A DNA stretch of 64,000 nt, taken from Sphagnum compactum. Its lineage: Eukaryota; Bryophyta; Sphagnopsida; Sphagnales. A model generated the notes under the pieces. That model did not search any database and was not told the DNA's origin. It saw only the letters and a list, made by a program, of their open reading frames with translations. Below, in pieces: positions 43,510 through 54,120 of this stretch (positions within the stretch are counted from its first letter, which is position 1; each line of letters opens with the position of its first letter). A program made the position numbers and the translations under genes. Location: NCBI GenBank assembly GCA_965153455.1, contig OZ234504.1:11904001-11968000 (forward strand). Direction: 5' to 3'.

Positions 43510-44255
43510 ACCTTTAGACCTATTTGTGTTTTCATCATGCCCGATGAGCTTTAGATTAAAATCTATGCACACCCAAACAATATATTTGTTCGGGTGCATG
43601 TTCGAGTCAACTTTCTGTTATTCGCCTTGATCCTCCTAGTGGGCAAAAAGGTCAAAAGTCATCAAGCAAGTGACCTTGATCATACCCTTCTTGGAGATTT
43701 TTTTGGTAATCGGGGAGTCGGGACAAGGTGAAAAGTCATGGAACAAGTGACCTTTGCTTGTACCTCATCTATCTATGAAAGAAGGTCATTTGTTTTGTTT
43801 TGTTTTGTTTTGTATTGTAGTTATGAGATCCACCCAACCAACCAACCCGATCGTGGTCTTGGTGTCTTTGGAAAGCTCTCAATGAGGAGGGAGGGGTGCA
43901 TGGGTCTTTGGTTCCATGACTTTTGAACTTTCGGTGCAAAAAGTTCTTGAATATTAAAATTAATTTCTTCGCTGAAAAATTCCGAGGAATTGGAATGTGT
44001 CTTGGGTGCCACCCTTGGAAAGATCTTGATGAGCAGGATTTAATGAAATTTATTTGGTAAGATTTGGATTTTAAATGTGAGAAATATTGATTTTAAGTGA
44101 TTTCTGACACTAAAAATTCAAATAAATTCACAAAGAAAAACCAGGTTTTGGAAGGAAAAATCAGTTGAGGACATGGTAACACTTGGGCCAATGGCACACA
44201 CCACACTAGTACCTCCTAACTTGTCTTCGAAAAAACTTTCACCCTTGTAAAACCC

Positions 44256-44400
44256 TAAATATATGCCCATGAACATATATAAACCCTAATATATAAACCC
44301 CAAACCCAATAAATTATTGTTCCTATATTGTTCCAATAAATATATGCCCATGATCTAAACCCTAAACCCCAAACCCAATAAATTATTGTTCCTAGGAACA
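44256..44400 (+). repeat. Tandem duplication with telomere-type motifs
   Basis: ATATGCCCATGA, AAACCCTAA and CCAAACCCAATAAATTATTG with TTCCTA occur twice about 80 bp apart. Confidence 0.75.
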
Positions 44401-47400
44401 TTGGAATCGGACCTTGACCTTTTAAAACAACTTTGGTAATCCTTTAAAAAATTTGTGTAACAAATAAGAGCGTCTCTACACCATTGGGACAACATTTTTC
44501 ATGCTACCCTAATTGTTTAGGCCACTTTTTCAAGGGCACAAGACACCTTGTGTGGGTTTTTGCCCTAGAGTCAATGCCACCTATGATCATCACTTTCACT
44601 TGCTACATCATTTCTTTTTGTCTAGCACATCTCTTTACATCAATGTGTTTCTTTTTGTCTTTCTTTAGTGCGTTGTTGCTCATTTGTTGTGTCAATAGCA
44701 CATCTCTTAAGTCTCTCTAGCAACACATCTTTCTTCTATTTCTATAACATCCCATCCATGTTGTCTCTCTAACAACACAATCCTCTTTGGTGAGTTACAA
44801 CATAGGAGGCTATTTGCAAGGATGTGAAATGATGCTTCAAAGTTTTACAAGCAAGATTTGAAATTATAATGAACTCTAGTAGACAACGGGACTAAAAAAT
44901 CATAATTGACATTTAGATGACTTGTTGCACAATCTAACAATAGAAGGTGAGTAATAGAGTGAAAACTAGGAACCAACATTCAATGTCAAAAAAAACATAA
45001 GATGTATGGGAGGACTCTCATGTAATGATGATTATGTGTAAGGTGCTGTTTATATAGAAAATATGGATTTCGATTACAAGATTCAACTCAATCTCATACG
45101 ACATTTTGTGACAACTAAAAGATACCAACAAATTCTCAAATAAAAAGTTTGAATCATTTTGATATTTGCCTCCATGCCATCACATCTAGCTTGCAATGTT
45201 TGTCACTTAGTTTGAAATTTGTATTGTATATAAATTTCATTGCTTTCATCAAAGCTTGGAGCTTGAGGTTGCTCAATTGGAATAGCTACCAATGGTGAAG
45301 CTCTGAGAAGAGCACAAAGCTTTTCAAGTTCTTCCCTTCTACACAACGAAAAAAATTCTTTGGCTCCAAGAAAGACAAGGTAGTCTTGCAACAATGTAAA
45401 CAACCCCATAAAGTTTTGTTTCTAAAGGATGAGAGACTTTATAATGTGGTTGTAGACATATTATACATGTAGTCTTTTCCAACATGGATGCAACAATATT
45501 TGCCATGGCACAATCTTGGGCTGCCCACATGGCAAATTATCTTTCTTTTATAATTTTCTTTTGCATGCACCAAACCTTGTGGCTTCTTTGTAGCTTGTCT
45601 TTTTGAAGCTAAACTCTTGGAGTCAAAATAACTCCATTTCATGTTTGTCCAATTTGATAGGAATGTTGCAAGCCTTGCACTTATGTCACATCTTCTTTAA
45701 GTTTTCACACGTAGCAACCTAGAATTTTAAGTCCTTCAAATATAAGCCAATAATAAACAAATGTGAATGATTGATGTTGTTTGTTCTTACACAAGTTTTT
45801 GTAGAATAATTTTGCTTGATGTCGTTGATCCACACTTAACAAATTTAAAACAACACATTCACAAAACCATAATTGTTATGTAAAACTTGATAACATCATG
45901 CTTGATAATCCATCATTTGGTCTCCAATGGCCTTATTGATCTTTTTACACAACCTCAAAGTCAATTAATTGATGTTGTAATGAACAATTAGAAAGGGGCG
46001 AACTTTTATCCATTCCTTGACATAGGGTTTTGTCAAATGATACACCTTTAGGTTTTTCAAATGGTATTCCAAAGGTAAATAACCAAATCATTTTTTTATT
46101 TTGCAAGAAAATGTCAAGTTAAGGCACATTTCTTAATTGTTTTTTAAAAATGAGAACTTCAAGATGAAACTAGAATAAGCTCACAAAATTGAATTCAAAA
46201 TGAAATAAATTTGCACAAACCAAGAAAAAGATAATTAATGCAAATTCCCAAAATGGTGCACAACAAAATCATGAGAGACACATTCACATGACTCACCATG
46301 CCTCAAACTAAAAAAGAATCATCATTATATTTTTTATATTATAGCATGTAGATGATAACAAGGACCATATCAAAATGACATAAATTCATAGGACTTTCCA
46401 ACGGAAATCTCTAAATTCTCAAACCATGAATCTTGTTAATTTGTGGGTTCATATAACCCTCATATGGACTTCAATTAAAAGCTTCCAAAAGCAAAGTTGT
46501 AACCATCATTCCTCGAATAGAAACTATTTGATTTCTTTTTCAAATGTTTTAATGATCAAAAATCAAAATGTTAATTTGATTATTAACATTTTTTAAATTG
46601 TAACTTTTGTTTTAAATCTTCAAATGGGAAATGTAACCTCATTTTAAATATCTGTTTTTCAAGATCATTCCAATGGTTTAAAAAAGTGCTCAACTTGGAC
46701 AATGTTTTGTTTCACGAACCTTATTTCAAATATTTAGAACATTGCAAAACTTCAATTTGCACAATCATAATTCACTTGGGAATGTTAAATGATAAGTCTC
46801 ACTTTCTCACACTCGTGGAAATGTGTTCAAATCTTAAGGACACTCTTCAATCTAGTCCCCTTATCATGATGTAATTTTATTCATGAACATAAGGTTAGAG
46901 TCGTAACACCAAATCTTTAAAAAACTACAATATAAAACCTTCTCTTCTTTAGCAACAAGTCTTTCCCCTTTTTGTTCTTTGTTAACATTGCAATGTTCTC
47001 ACCTTGCTCACCTTGCATTGAAAATGTTCCCATGGAAGCTAATGATGCTATGGATTTCTACACGTGATACTAGAAAAACTTGATGATAGGCTCACAAAGG
47101 TCTCCATATTATACAAAAATGAAAGGCAAAAGATGGATTCATTTTATGGCTTGCAAGTTGACTAGAGGCATGCATGGGAATACCTCCATACAATTGTTAG
47201 AAACAGCAATGGGAAGTTATCATTCGCAAGTGTTTTAAGGTGTTTATGGTGAAGGTGCTCAAAGAGAGAAATATTAACTTGGCTGAATATGAATAGTTGG
47301 GGAAATTTCCATTGTTCCAAGGTTATTTGATTTTGATAATAACCTTTGTTTTTTTAATTTTAAAAAACAAAGAGCCTCCAATTTCAGATTTTAGAAAAAG

Positions 47401-49514
47401 ATCAAAATTGCAAAATACGCAGTTCTAATTTTTATTTTACTTTTAACTCATAATTGAAAGAACCTCTAATTCTAGGTTTGAAAAAATTTTAAAAATTGAC
47501 AATTTCATGAAACAACTAGCAACAAATCAACAATTAAAGGTAGGATTTGTACCCTAGTTGTCTGGTTTTTTAAAACCCAGGCTAAGGGTAAAAACCAAGT
47601 AAAATATTGGTTTTATGAACTGCTAAGCAAAGGGTCAAGGCCAATTCTATGATTTTTTTAAAAAAATTTGGTGAAGGGTCCATATACCCCAGCCTTACGC
47701 ACCGGTTCTTTCTTTGAAAAATAGAGAACCACCCAACCCAACACTGGAAATTTCTTTACTAATTTATCATTTTTTGCAGATTTCCAAAAGGTTCTCAAGT
47801 TTGAGGCAGGTTGAAGAAAAGACAATCCACTAGGCTAGCATTTTGAAATTTGTGAGTTCTATATTTTAGTGTGCCCTACAAAGTAGTTGCTAGATTTTGC
47901 AAAGAGTCAGCACTTTTTCTTTAGATTGGAGAAATATGGATGACAACAAGCAAAAAAGTCTTGAGCTGTTTTGTTATCCATAGTTTATATGTAAACCTGG
48001 CCAACTTTATTCCCCAAAAAAAAAAATTTAATAAAACAAGAAGACAAGGAAAGGAAAATGGAGAAAAAGGAAAAAGGCAAGGGGCCAAGGTAACCCAATG
48101 ATCCAAAAAAACATCCTAGCTAGCCACACAACAAACTTAGGTCATAATTATTCATATACCTAAGGTTACCACTAGTGGGTTGGATGTGGGGATGGTTTGG
48201 ACATCTATGAGTGATGAGACCTAAGATGTCACCAACCACATGGCGACGGCATAACACAAAAGATTGAAATGGCTTGCATTTTTTGATAGTGTGATTCGAA
48301 ACTCGTTGTTTAAGGAAGGTGGTGATCAAGACCAAAAGGGACGAACTTTTCAAGTCTTTCATCCCCAATATGTCGTTTGGCACAAGTTTGAAGGAAATCA
48401 ACAATCTTGTTTGTGCGAATAGGTACCCAAAAAATTTCTAGTGTTGAGCGAGGATGAATTGATGTTCTAAGTGTTGTTGGTCTTTGTAATTCTTTTCTTT
48501 TATTTTCCCATTGATTGTTAGATTCCCTTTTGAAATAGCAGGTTGCGAAATTTGCATCTTCTTGCTAACCCACTTTTGCTTCTCTTGTTTGTCTCCATTT
48601 ACTTTGTCATATTGACCTGAAGGTTAAAAGTCAGTCTTCCATGTTCTGTGTTCCATGTCCACAAACCCATATTGATCCGAGGGTTAATTCAGTCGTCGGT
48701 AACCCGATTAGAGAATAGAATACAATTAAAAATGAACTACCACTTGCCAAACCCAACATGGTTCAGTTTTTGTTCAACCGGATGCAAGCAATGTTTTATT
48801 TTTCAAATTTGTGAGGTAGGTCGTGGGTTTGGCGATCATTCCACGAGAGAGAGGACGTAGCCAAATTTGAATTTGTATATGTTTTTTTTGTTGCCAGGTT
48901 GTGAAATTTCAACCCTAAAAAAAGTTTAAAATCACTTGATGCAAATAAGTTAAATACGGTCCCATCAGTTTTAATGACAATATAGTGAAAACATAGCAAT
49001 GGAATGTGCAGCACCCATGTTTTGTTAGAGTGGGGATTGCCCAGACAAGGTCTGTCATTGTGACATCAAGGATGTCACAACTCTTTGTTGGCAACAACTT
49101 TGTGTTTGGGTTGTCAAGTAAATAAGTGACCCACAGTCAGATGTGTCCAAAATAATGTCAGTGATTTCACAGCTGTAGTAGACTCAATTCTTTTGTCCTT
49201 TCCCAACTTTCTACTTGTTTTGAAGAAAGCACAGGACCAACCCAGAGGGCCAGAAGCAAACCTTTGAACCCTTTGGCATAAAAGCCTTATTAGGACTGGC
49301 TGGATTGCTGCACTCAACACAGAATGTAGAGAAAACTAGTTGTTGCTTTAAGTATCTGAGTGGCTGTAGAATGTAGAAAATTGGTCGTGGTACTGCATAT
49401 TCAGGTAATGCTGGACAAGCTTGTATTTCATGTGTGCACAAAGTTTCTGACTCAGCAAGCTACTACTTAGAGCAAATCCTTTGGAAAAAACATGTACATC
49501 ACTGCAACTAAATG

Positions 49515-49752
49515 TCAAGTCAAGTGCTTTCATTGGATTTTGAGTGAAGTCGCTGCCCCCACTGAAAGAGACCTGGTGGAGATACAGTGCGAATTTATTG
49601 GTCCAACTAAGTGAGGACTAATCAAGTGCTCTGACTGAATTTTTGAGTGAATTCACTGATCCCATTGAACGAGACCCAGTGAAAATGAAATGTGAATTCA
49701 TTGGTCCACTTAAATGAGAACTAGTGCAATGCACTCACATTTTGTACTAGTA
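49515..49752 (+). repeat. 105-bp tandem pair resembling CACTA subterminal sequence
   Basis: TCAAGTGCT, GAGTGAA, CACTGA, GAGACC, and GAATT(T/C)ATTGGTCCA recur twice. The units are dense in CACTGA/AGTGAATTCATTG motifs that also fill the short CACTA element at 5207-5360. Just downstream, CATTTTGTACTAGTAG at 49736-49751 resembles the inverse of the CACTACTACAAAATG end of that element. I read this as part of a diverged relative. Confidence 0.5.
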
Positions 49753-50838
49753 GTCTGCACCTTATTTCAACCTTGTTCCCCCCCAAAAACATGTAAAGTG
49801 CACATAAAGAAAACGAGGAGACAAATTGTTTTGCCCTTATGTCTGTTCAATGTTCATCTGTTTCCAACAAGTCTCCGGCCAATTTCCATATTAGGAGCAG
49901 AGATTTATGTTTCCAATTTTGTGAGGTTGAAAAATTGGCGAATTTTTCTGTTTAGTAAAAAATTAAACTGAAAAAAGAAAAAAAACTTGTTCAAAATTTT
50001 CTCCAATCAAGTGACAAAAATTCACCCAGCATGGGAAAATTACAAAACAGAATCAAAAATTCTGGAGCTTGCCTTGATGATACCTTTTGAATTTCATTTT
50101 ATTTTAGAGTACTTTAGAGAAAAGCTTCAGTAAATCTGGTCGGTTGCCAGCAGCATGGGAGAGGGGAAATTTGCTGCAACAGAATCCAAAATTCTGTGGA
50201 GCTTTAAATAGTAAGCGCATAAGAAGGTCTGGGTGCACTGGAGGACATGATAAATGATGTTGGGTCAGCCAACCCACACCCACTTCACTTCACTTCACTT
50301 CACTTCCTCCTTATATGAATGATCTCATTATGAGAGCGGAGACTTTTCACTTTTAGCAGCTCATCACTGATCAGAGATCACAGAATCAAGCTCTCTTTCT
50401 TTCCATTACCTCGCTGTCATCACACAATTTTCTCATCACAATTTTGTATCATAAAAAGGTTAGGCTCACACACCTTCTTCGTCTGCTTCTTCTGCTGGAG
50501 AGTCAGTGGATGCACCTGACAAAAAGGATGAACACACTAACTGGGTCTATATAACCAGTGCAATAGATGTGCATAAAAATGGGCTGCTGGCAACCTGCAT
50601 TGAGAAGAAAAACAAAAGGGCTGTTGATAAATGGCTTGAATGATCACAACCATTTTCAGTGGAATTATGGGCTCCTGGATTGCTAGTACAAGGGCAACCC
50701 AGGGCTTTTCTCTTGTCAGTCAGGGTTTTTCAACTTGGAGCTGAAGCTGAATCAAAACATGCGGATTTAAAAAGCATGCAAACCCAAATAGTCTTAAACA
50801 AAATAATGTTACAAGTTTTACAATAAAAGACCGTAGTT

Positions 50839-50936
50839 CAGATGCAAGGGAGAATGTTTAAATGAATGAAAATGGAAACAATGTATACAGATGCAAGGGA
50901 GAATGTATAAATGAATGAATATGGAAACAATGTATA
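50839..50936 (+). repeat. 49-bp tandem duplication
   Basis: AGATGCAAGGGAGAATGT, AATGAATGAA, ATGGAAACAATGTATA appear twice back to back with few changes. Confidence 0.9.
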
Positions 50937-51124
50937 TATGAAATTGCACTACGTCAAAACATGACATCCATGACTAGACCAATATAATTACACATGACAT
51001 AAATGATTAAAAACGATATAAAGGACGAATTCGATTCAATTAGAAATGGTATAAACAACTAACCTGATCGAAAAGGAGCTAAACCAGCTAAATCAGAAAA
51101 CCCTAAACAGCTAAATCAGAAACA

Positions 51125-51147
51125 AAAACCCTAAACCCTAAACCCAT
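51125..51147 (+). repeat. Interstitial telomere-type array
   Basis: Three consecutive AAACCCT units in an AT-rich setting. Another AAACCCTAA lies 30 bp upstream. Confidence 0.85.
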
Positions 51148-51659
51148 AAATTTCAAAACCCTTAGAAGAACCTATCGTTTAATGGGTAGTTCTATTTTCT
51201 CTTTTTTTTTCCACAAATTTTTTTTTTTCGAAACTTCAGTTATGTATAGGTATCAGAAAGCAATTCTTTTTGGATTTATTTTTACTTTTTTTGAGAATCA
51301 CAGTTACAAATCTTAAAAATCACCCTGATATCAAGACTTAAGGCATACCTCATTTAATGAGAAGAGATTTACAATTAGAAATAGGATGTATTTTACACAT
51401 CACAAACTTACAATATCAAGCAAGAAATTTGAATAGATATATTGCATGAAAATTTGTATGAAATTTGTAGGGAAACTATGAAACTTAAACAAGTTTGTGA
51501 TGATGCAATTAGTTGCAATAACCCTCAGAGGTCTCTAATGACTACCCAACAACACTAGTATATTATTATATGTAAAGAGTAGGTTGCAGAGGGAGTTTCC
51601 ATCAGTGTTTTTGATTTTGGACAATTTTTTGAGTATTTTTATATCTAAAAATTCGGGGA

Positions 51660-52220
51660 TTTTATTTTATTTTATTTTCAGTGTAAATTGATTCAACTAA
51701 TTTTTCCATTTCTTTGGGGGGGGGAGGGATCCACATTACAAAAAAATATAAAATTTTCTCTTTTAAAAAAAAAAAAAAAAACCCTGGTTTCCATGTGCAA
51801 ATTGATAAAGGGAAAAGGTTAGGGTTTATTAATAAATAAAGATTTTATTTTTTAATTTTCAGTGTAAATTGATTCAACTAATTTTTCCATTTCTTTGGGG
51901 GGAAAAATCCCCAAATTTTCAACATTACAAAAAAACATAAAATTTTCTCTTTAAACAAAAAAAAAAAACCCTGGTTTCCATGTGCAAATTGATAAAGGGA
52001 AAAGGTTAGGGTTTTTTAATAAATACAGATTTTATTTTATTTTATTTTCAGTGTAAATTGATTCAACTAATTTTTCCATTTCTTTGGGGGGAAAATCCCC
52101 AAATTTTCAACATTACAAAAAAATATAAAATTTTCTCTTTTTTTTTTGTAAAAGAAAAAACCCTGGTTTCCATGTGCTAATTGATAAAGGGTTATAAGGT
52201 TAGGGTTTTTTTTAATAAAT
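51660..52220 (+). repeat. About 185-bp tandem repeat, three copies
   Basis: The landmark CAGTGTAAATTGATTCAACT occurs at about 51679, 51860 and 52049. Each is followed by TTTTTCCATTTCTTTGGGGG, AAAATTTTCTCTTT, an A-run, ACCCTGGTTTCCATGTGC, and GGTTAGGGTTT. Copies differ mainly in homopolymer length. The array ends next to a four-unit AAACCCT array at 52231-52259. Confidence 0.92.
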
Positions 52221-52230
52221 AAAGCACCAA

Positions 52231-52260
52231 CAAACCCTAAACCCTAAACCCTAAACCCTT
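52231..52260 (+). repeat. Interstitial telomere-type array, four units
   Basis: Four AAACCCT heptamers in a row, the longest such run in the window. It sits between the 185-bp tandem array and the GC-rich island. Confidence 0.92.
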
Positions 52261-52616
52261 AAGTTAGAGGGGCTGAGAGGAAGTTAAGCAGCAAAGGAAG
52301 GAGCCAAGTATTGATGAGCCCCCACCAAACTGGAGGTGCCGCTAAAACTGGATACTCTGGCACCCAAAATGAGGCCGCCCCAGAGACAGAAGACACCACC
52401 AAACACACTCACCACCAATGGCAGCCAGGAGCCACACCATCCGCCATATTTAGCGGCGGTTCTGGCTGTTCATGGGGTTGCGAGCGAGCGAGCGAGCGAT
52501 GCACCACGACAGTAGTAGTAGTACTAAATCACCCAGAAGTTGTTGTTCTTCCGCATCTGCTTCATCGCACTCAATTGGCAGACAAATCTCAAATCTAGCA
52601 AAGAAGTCAAAGTAAT

Positions 52617-52970
52617 GGAAATAGTCTGCCGTTCCGCCAAATTTGGCGCCACTTCAGGTACTCTCCTACAGGAGAAGAAGAAGAAGAAGAAAAAGTCACG
52701 GCAAATCTCCCGCTCCTCGTGATAAGAAAGGCAGTTCGTCGAGAAGGGGAAGAAGAAACTGCACCTGCCCGAGATCGATCGACTCGTGGGAGTGGGCTTT
52801 TCTTCCCTTCTGGTCTCTTTGGGGGTTTGTTTTTTTTACTTTTGAATTTTGGGGGGGGGGGGGGGGGTTGCTTTTGTTGTGCCTTTTCAGGTCCTGATAC
52901 TTCAGCGTGGACGTCGGGACCGCAACAACAACACCAGCAACGTCAACTACAGTCCCCACCCACGTAAGGT
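52617..52970 (+). CDS. Possible first two exons of an unrecognised gene
   Basis: Within a GC-rich island, ATG at 52617 opens a 42-nt frame (MEIVCRSAKFGATS) that meets CAG/GTACTC at about 52659. After an intron with a long G-run, TTTTCAG at about 52890 joins in phase to a Pro/Gln-rich exon (PDTSAWTSGP, QQQHQQRQLQ) ending at a GTAAGG donor near 52969. Phase agreement supports it, but no further exon is evident downstream and the product is not recognised. It may be a truncated gene, an upstream leader or chance. Confidence 0.25.
52641..52650 (+). promoter_or_regulatory. E2F-type motif
   Basis: ATTTGGCGCC matches the E2F consensus TTTSGCGC. It lies in the GC-rich island, inside the putative first exon. 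Confidence 0.3.
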
Positions 52971-53544
52971 ACACGCTTGCGTGTGAAGAACGGCGATCCG
53001 GCGGTGGCTGGCTGGCTGGCTGGCTGGGTAGTAACGCGGTCATCAGCCGCCGCAGCCCCGCTGATAACGCGCCCTCAATTTCTCCATCTCCTTTTGCAAA
53101 CAAGTGGGACTCATATCATTCTCAGCGTTTACTACTAGCCTACTGGGTCTGCCCCCACACACACCCCCCCCTAAGGCATGAGGCAAGGCGTGACGCATTT
53201 CAAAACACGGAATGCCGAAAAATGTGAGCGTTTCATTTTTTGAAATGCCTCATGGCTTCTGAGTACGCTCAATAAGTGTTCCTTCCAAAATACATTGCAA
53301 ATCTTGTCAGAGTTTTTTACATTCCAAAGAACTTGAACTCGCTGTTAGTTAGTTAGTTCCCAGTAACATGGAGTGAAGGTTCCTCAAAATGTGGGACCAA
53401 ATCAAAAGCTTGCAATTGTTTTGGAGTCTCTTCCTTGAAGAGGATTGAATTAGGTTTTGGGGGGAACCTGTGCCCATCCTCTTGTAGGCTTTTTCCTAGC
53501 TGAGACAAGCAGTCATATGCAACCTTCATTGTTTGTGCTATTAA

Positions 53545-54120
53545 TGTTTGTGAATGTGAATCGATGAGATTAAGAATCACATACCCATTGTAATAATGTG
53601 AATCAACAACAGTATGAATCACATGTCTGCTTTAATGTGAATCAACGCGACTAAGAATTGCATGTTGGTTTCAATGTAAAACAATTTGAGATTACGAATC
53701 ACAAGCCCATTCTAATGCGAATCAACAATACTATGAATCACATGTCTGTTTTCATGTGAATCAACCCGACTAAGAATTGCCTTTTGGTTTCAATGTGAAT
53801 TGATGAGATTAAGAATCACATGTCCATTGTAATGTGAATCAACAATACTATGAATCACATGTCTGTTTTAATGTGAATCAACCTGACTAAGAATTGCATG
53901 TTGGTTTCAATGGGAAGCAATGAGATTAAGAATCACATGCCCATTCAAATGTGAATCAACAATACTATGAACGACTTGTCTGTTTTAATGTGAATCAACC
54001 TGACTAAGAATTGCATGTTGGTTTCAATGGGAAGCAATGAGATTAAGAATCACATGCCCATTCAAATGTGAATCAACAATACTACGAATCACATGTCGGT
54101 TTTAATGTGAATTGATGAGA
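53545..54120 (+). repeat. About 117-bp minisatellite, five degenerate copies
   Basis: GAGATTAAGAATCACAT(G) recurs at about 53567, 53690, 53808, 53923 and 54040. It alternates with AATGTGAATCAAC, ACTATGAATCACATGTCTG and GACTAAGAATTGCATGTTGG. The array has an inner half-unit similarity (AATCACAT), so it may have grown from a shorter repeat. Confidence 0.9.

Larger units (their letters stand above)
39261..52290. other. Gene-poor AT-rich intergenic region
   Basis: I find no convincing gene. The region holds two copies of a MITE, a roughly 500-bp segmental duplication, tandem duplications at 44.26, 49.5, 50.84 and 51.66-52.2 kb, purine-rich and GAT microsatellites at 42.54-42.89 kb, and short telomere-type arrays at 44.2-44.4, 51.1 and 52.23 kb. 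Minus-strand frames at 45.2-45.65 kb look like a stop-riddled remnant. Confidence 0.6.

Noticed and set aside
45180-45720. Cluster of minus-strand frames that might be a transposase remnant
   Set aside because: Overlapping frames with Cys/His-containing stretches suggested a BED/hAT-like relic, but stops interrupt every frame and no catalytic motif is visible.
52311-52598. 95-codon plus-strand frame in the GC-rich island
   Set aside because: Low-complexity Thr/Pro/Gly sequence that passes through GAGC repeats and a GTA repeat. The phase-matched exon pair beginning at 52617 is a better, though still weak, candidate.
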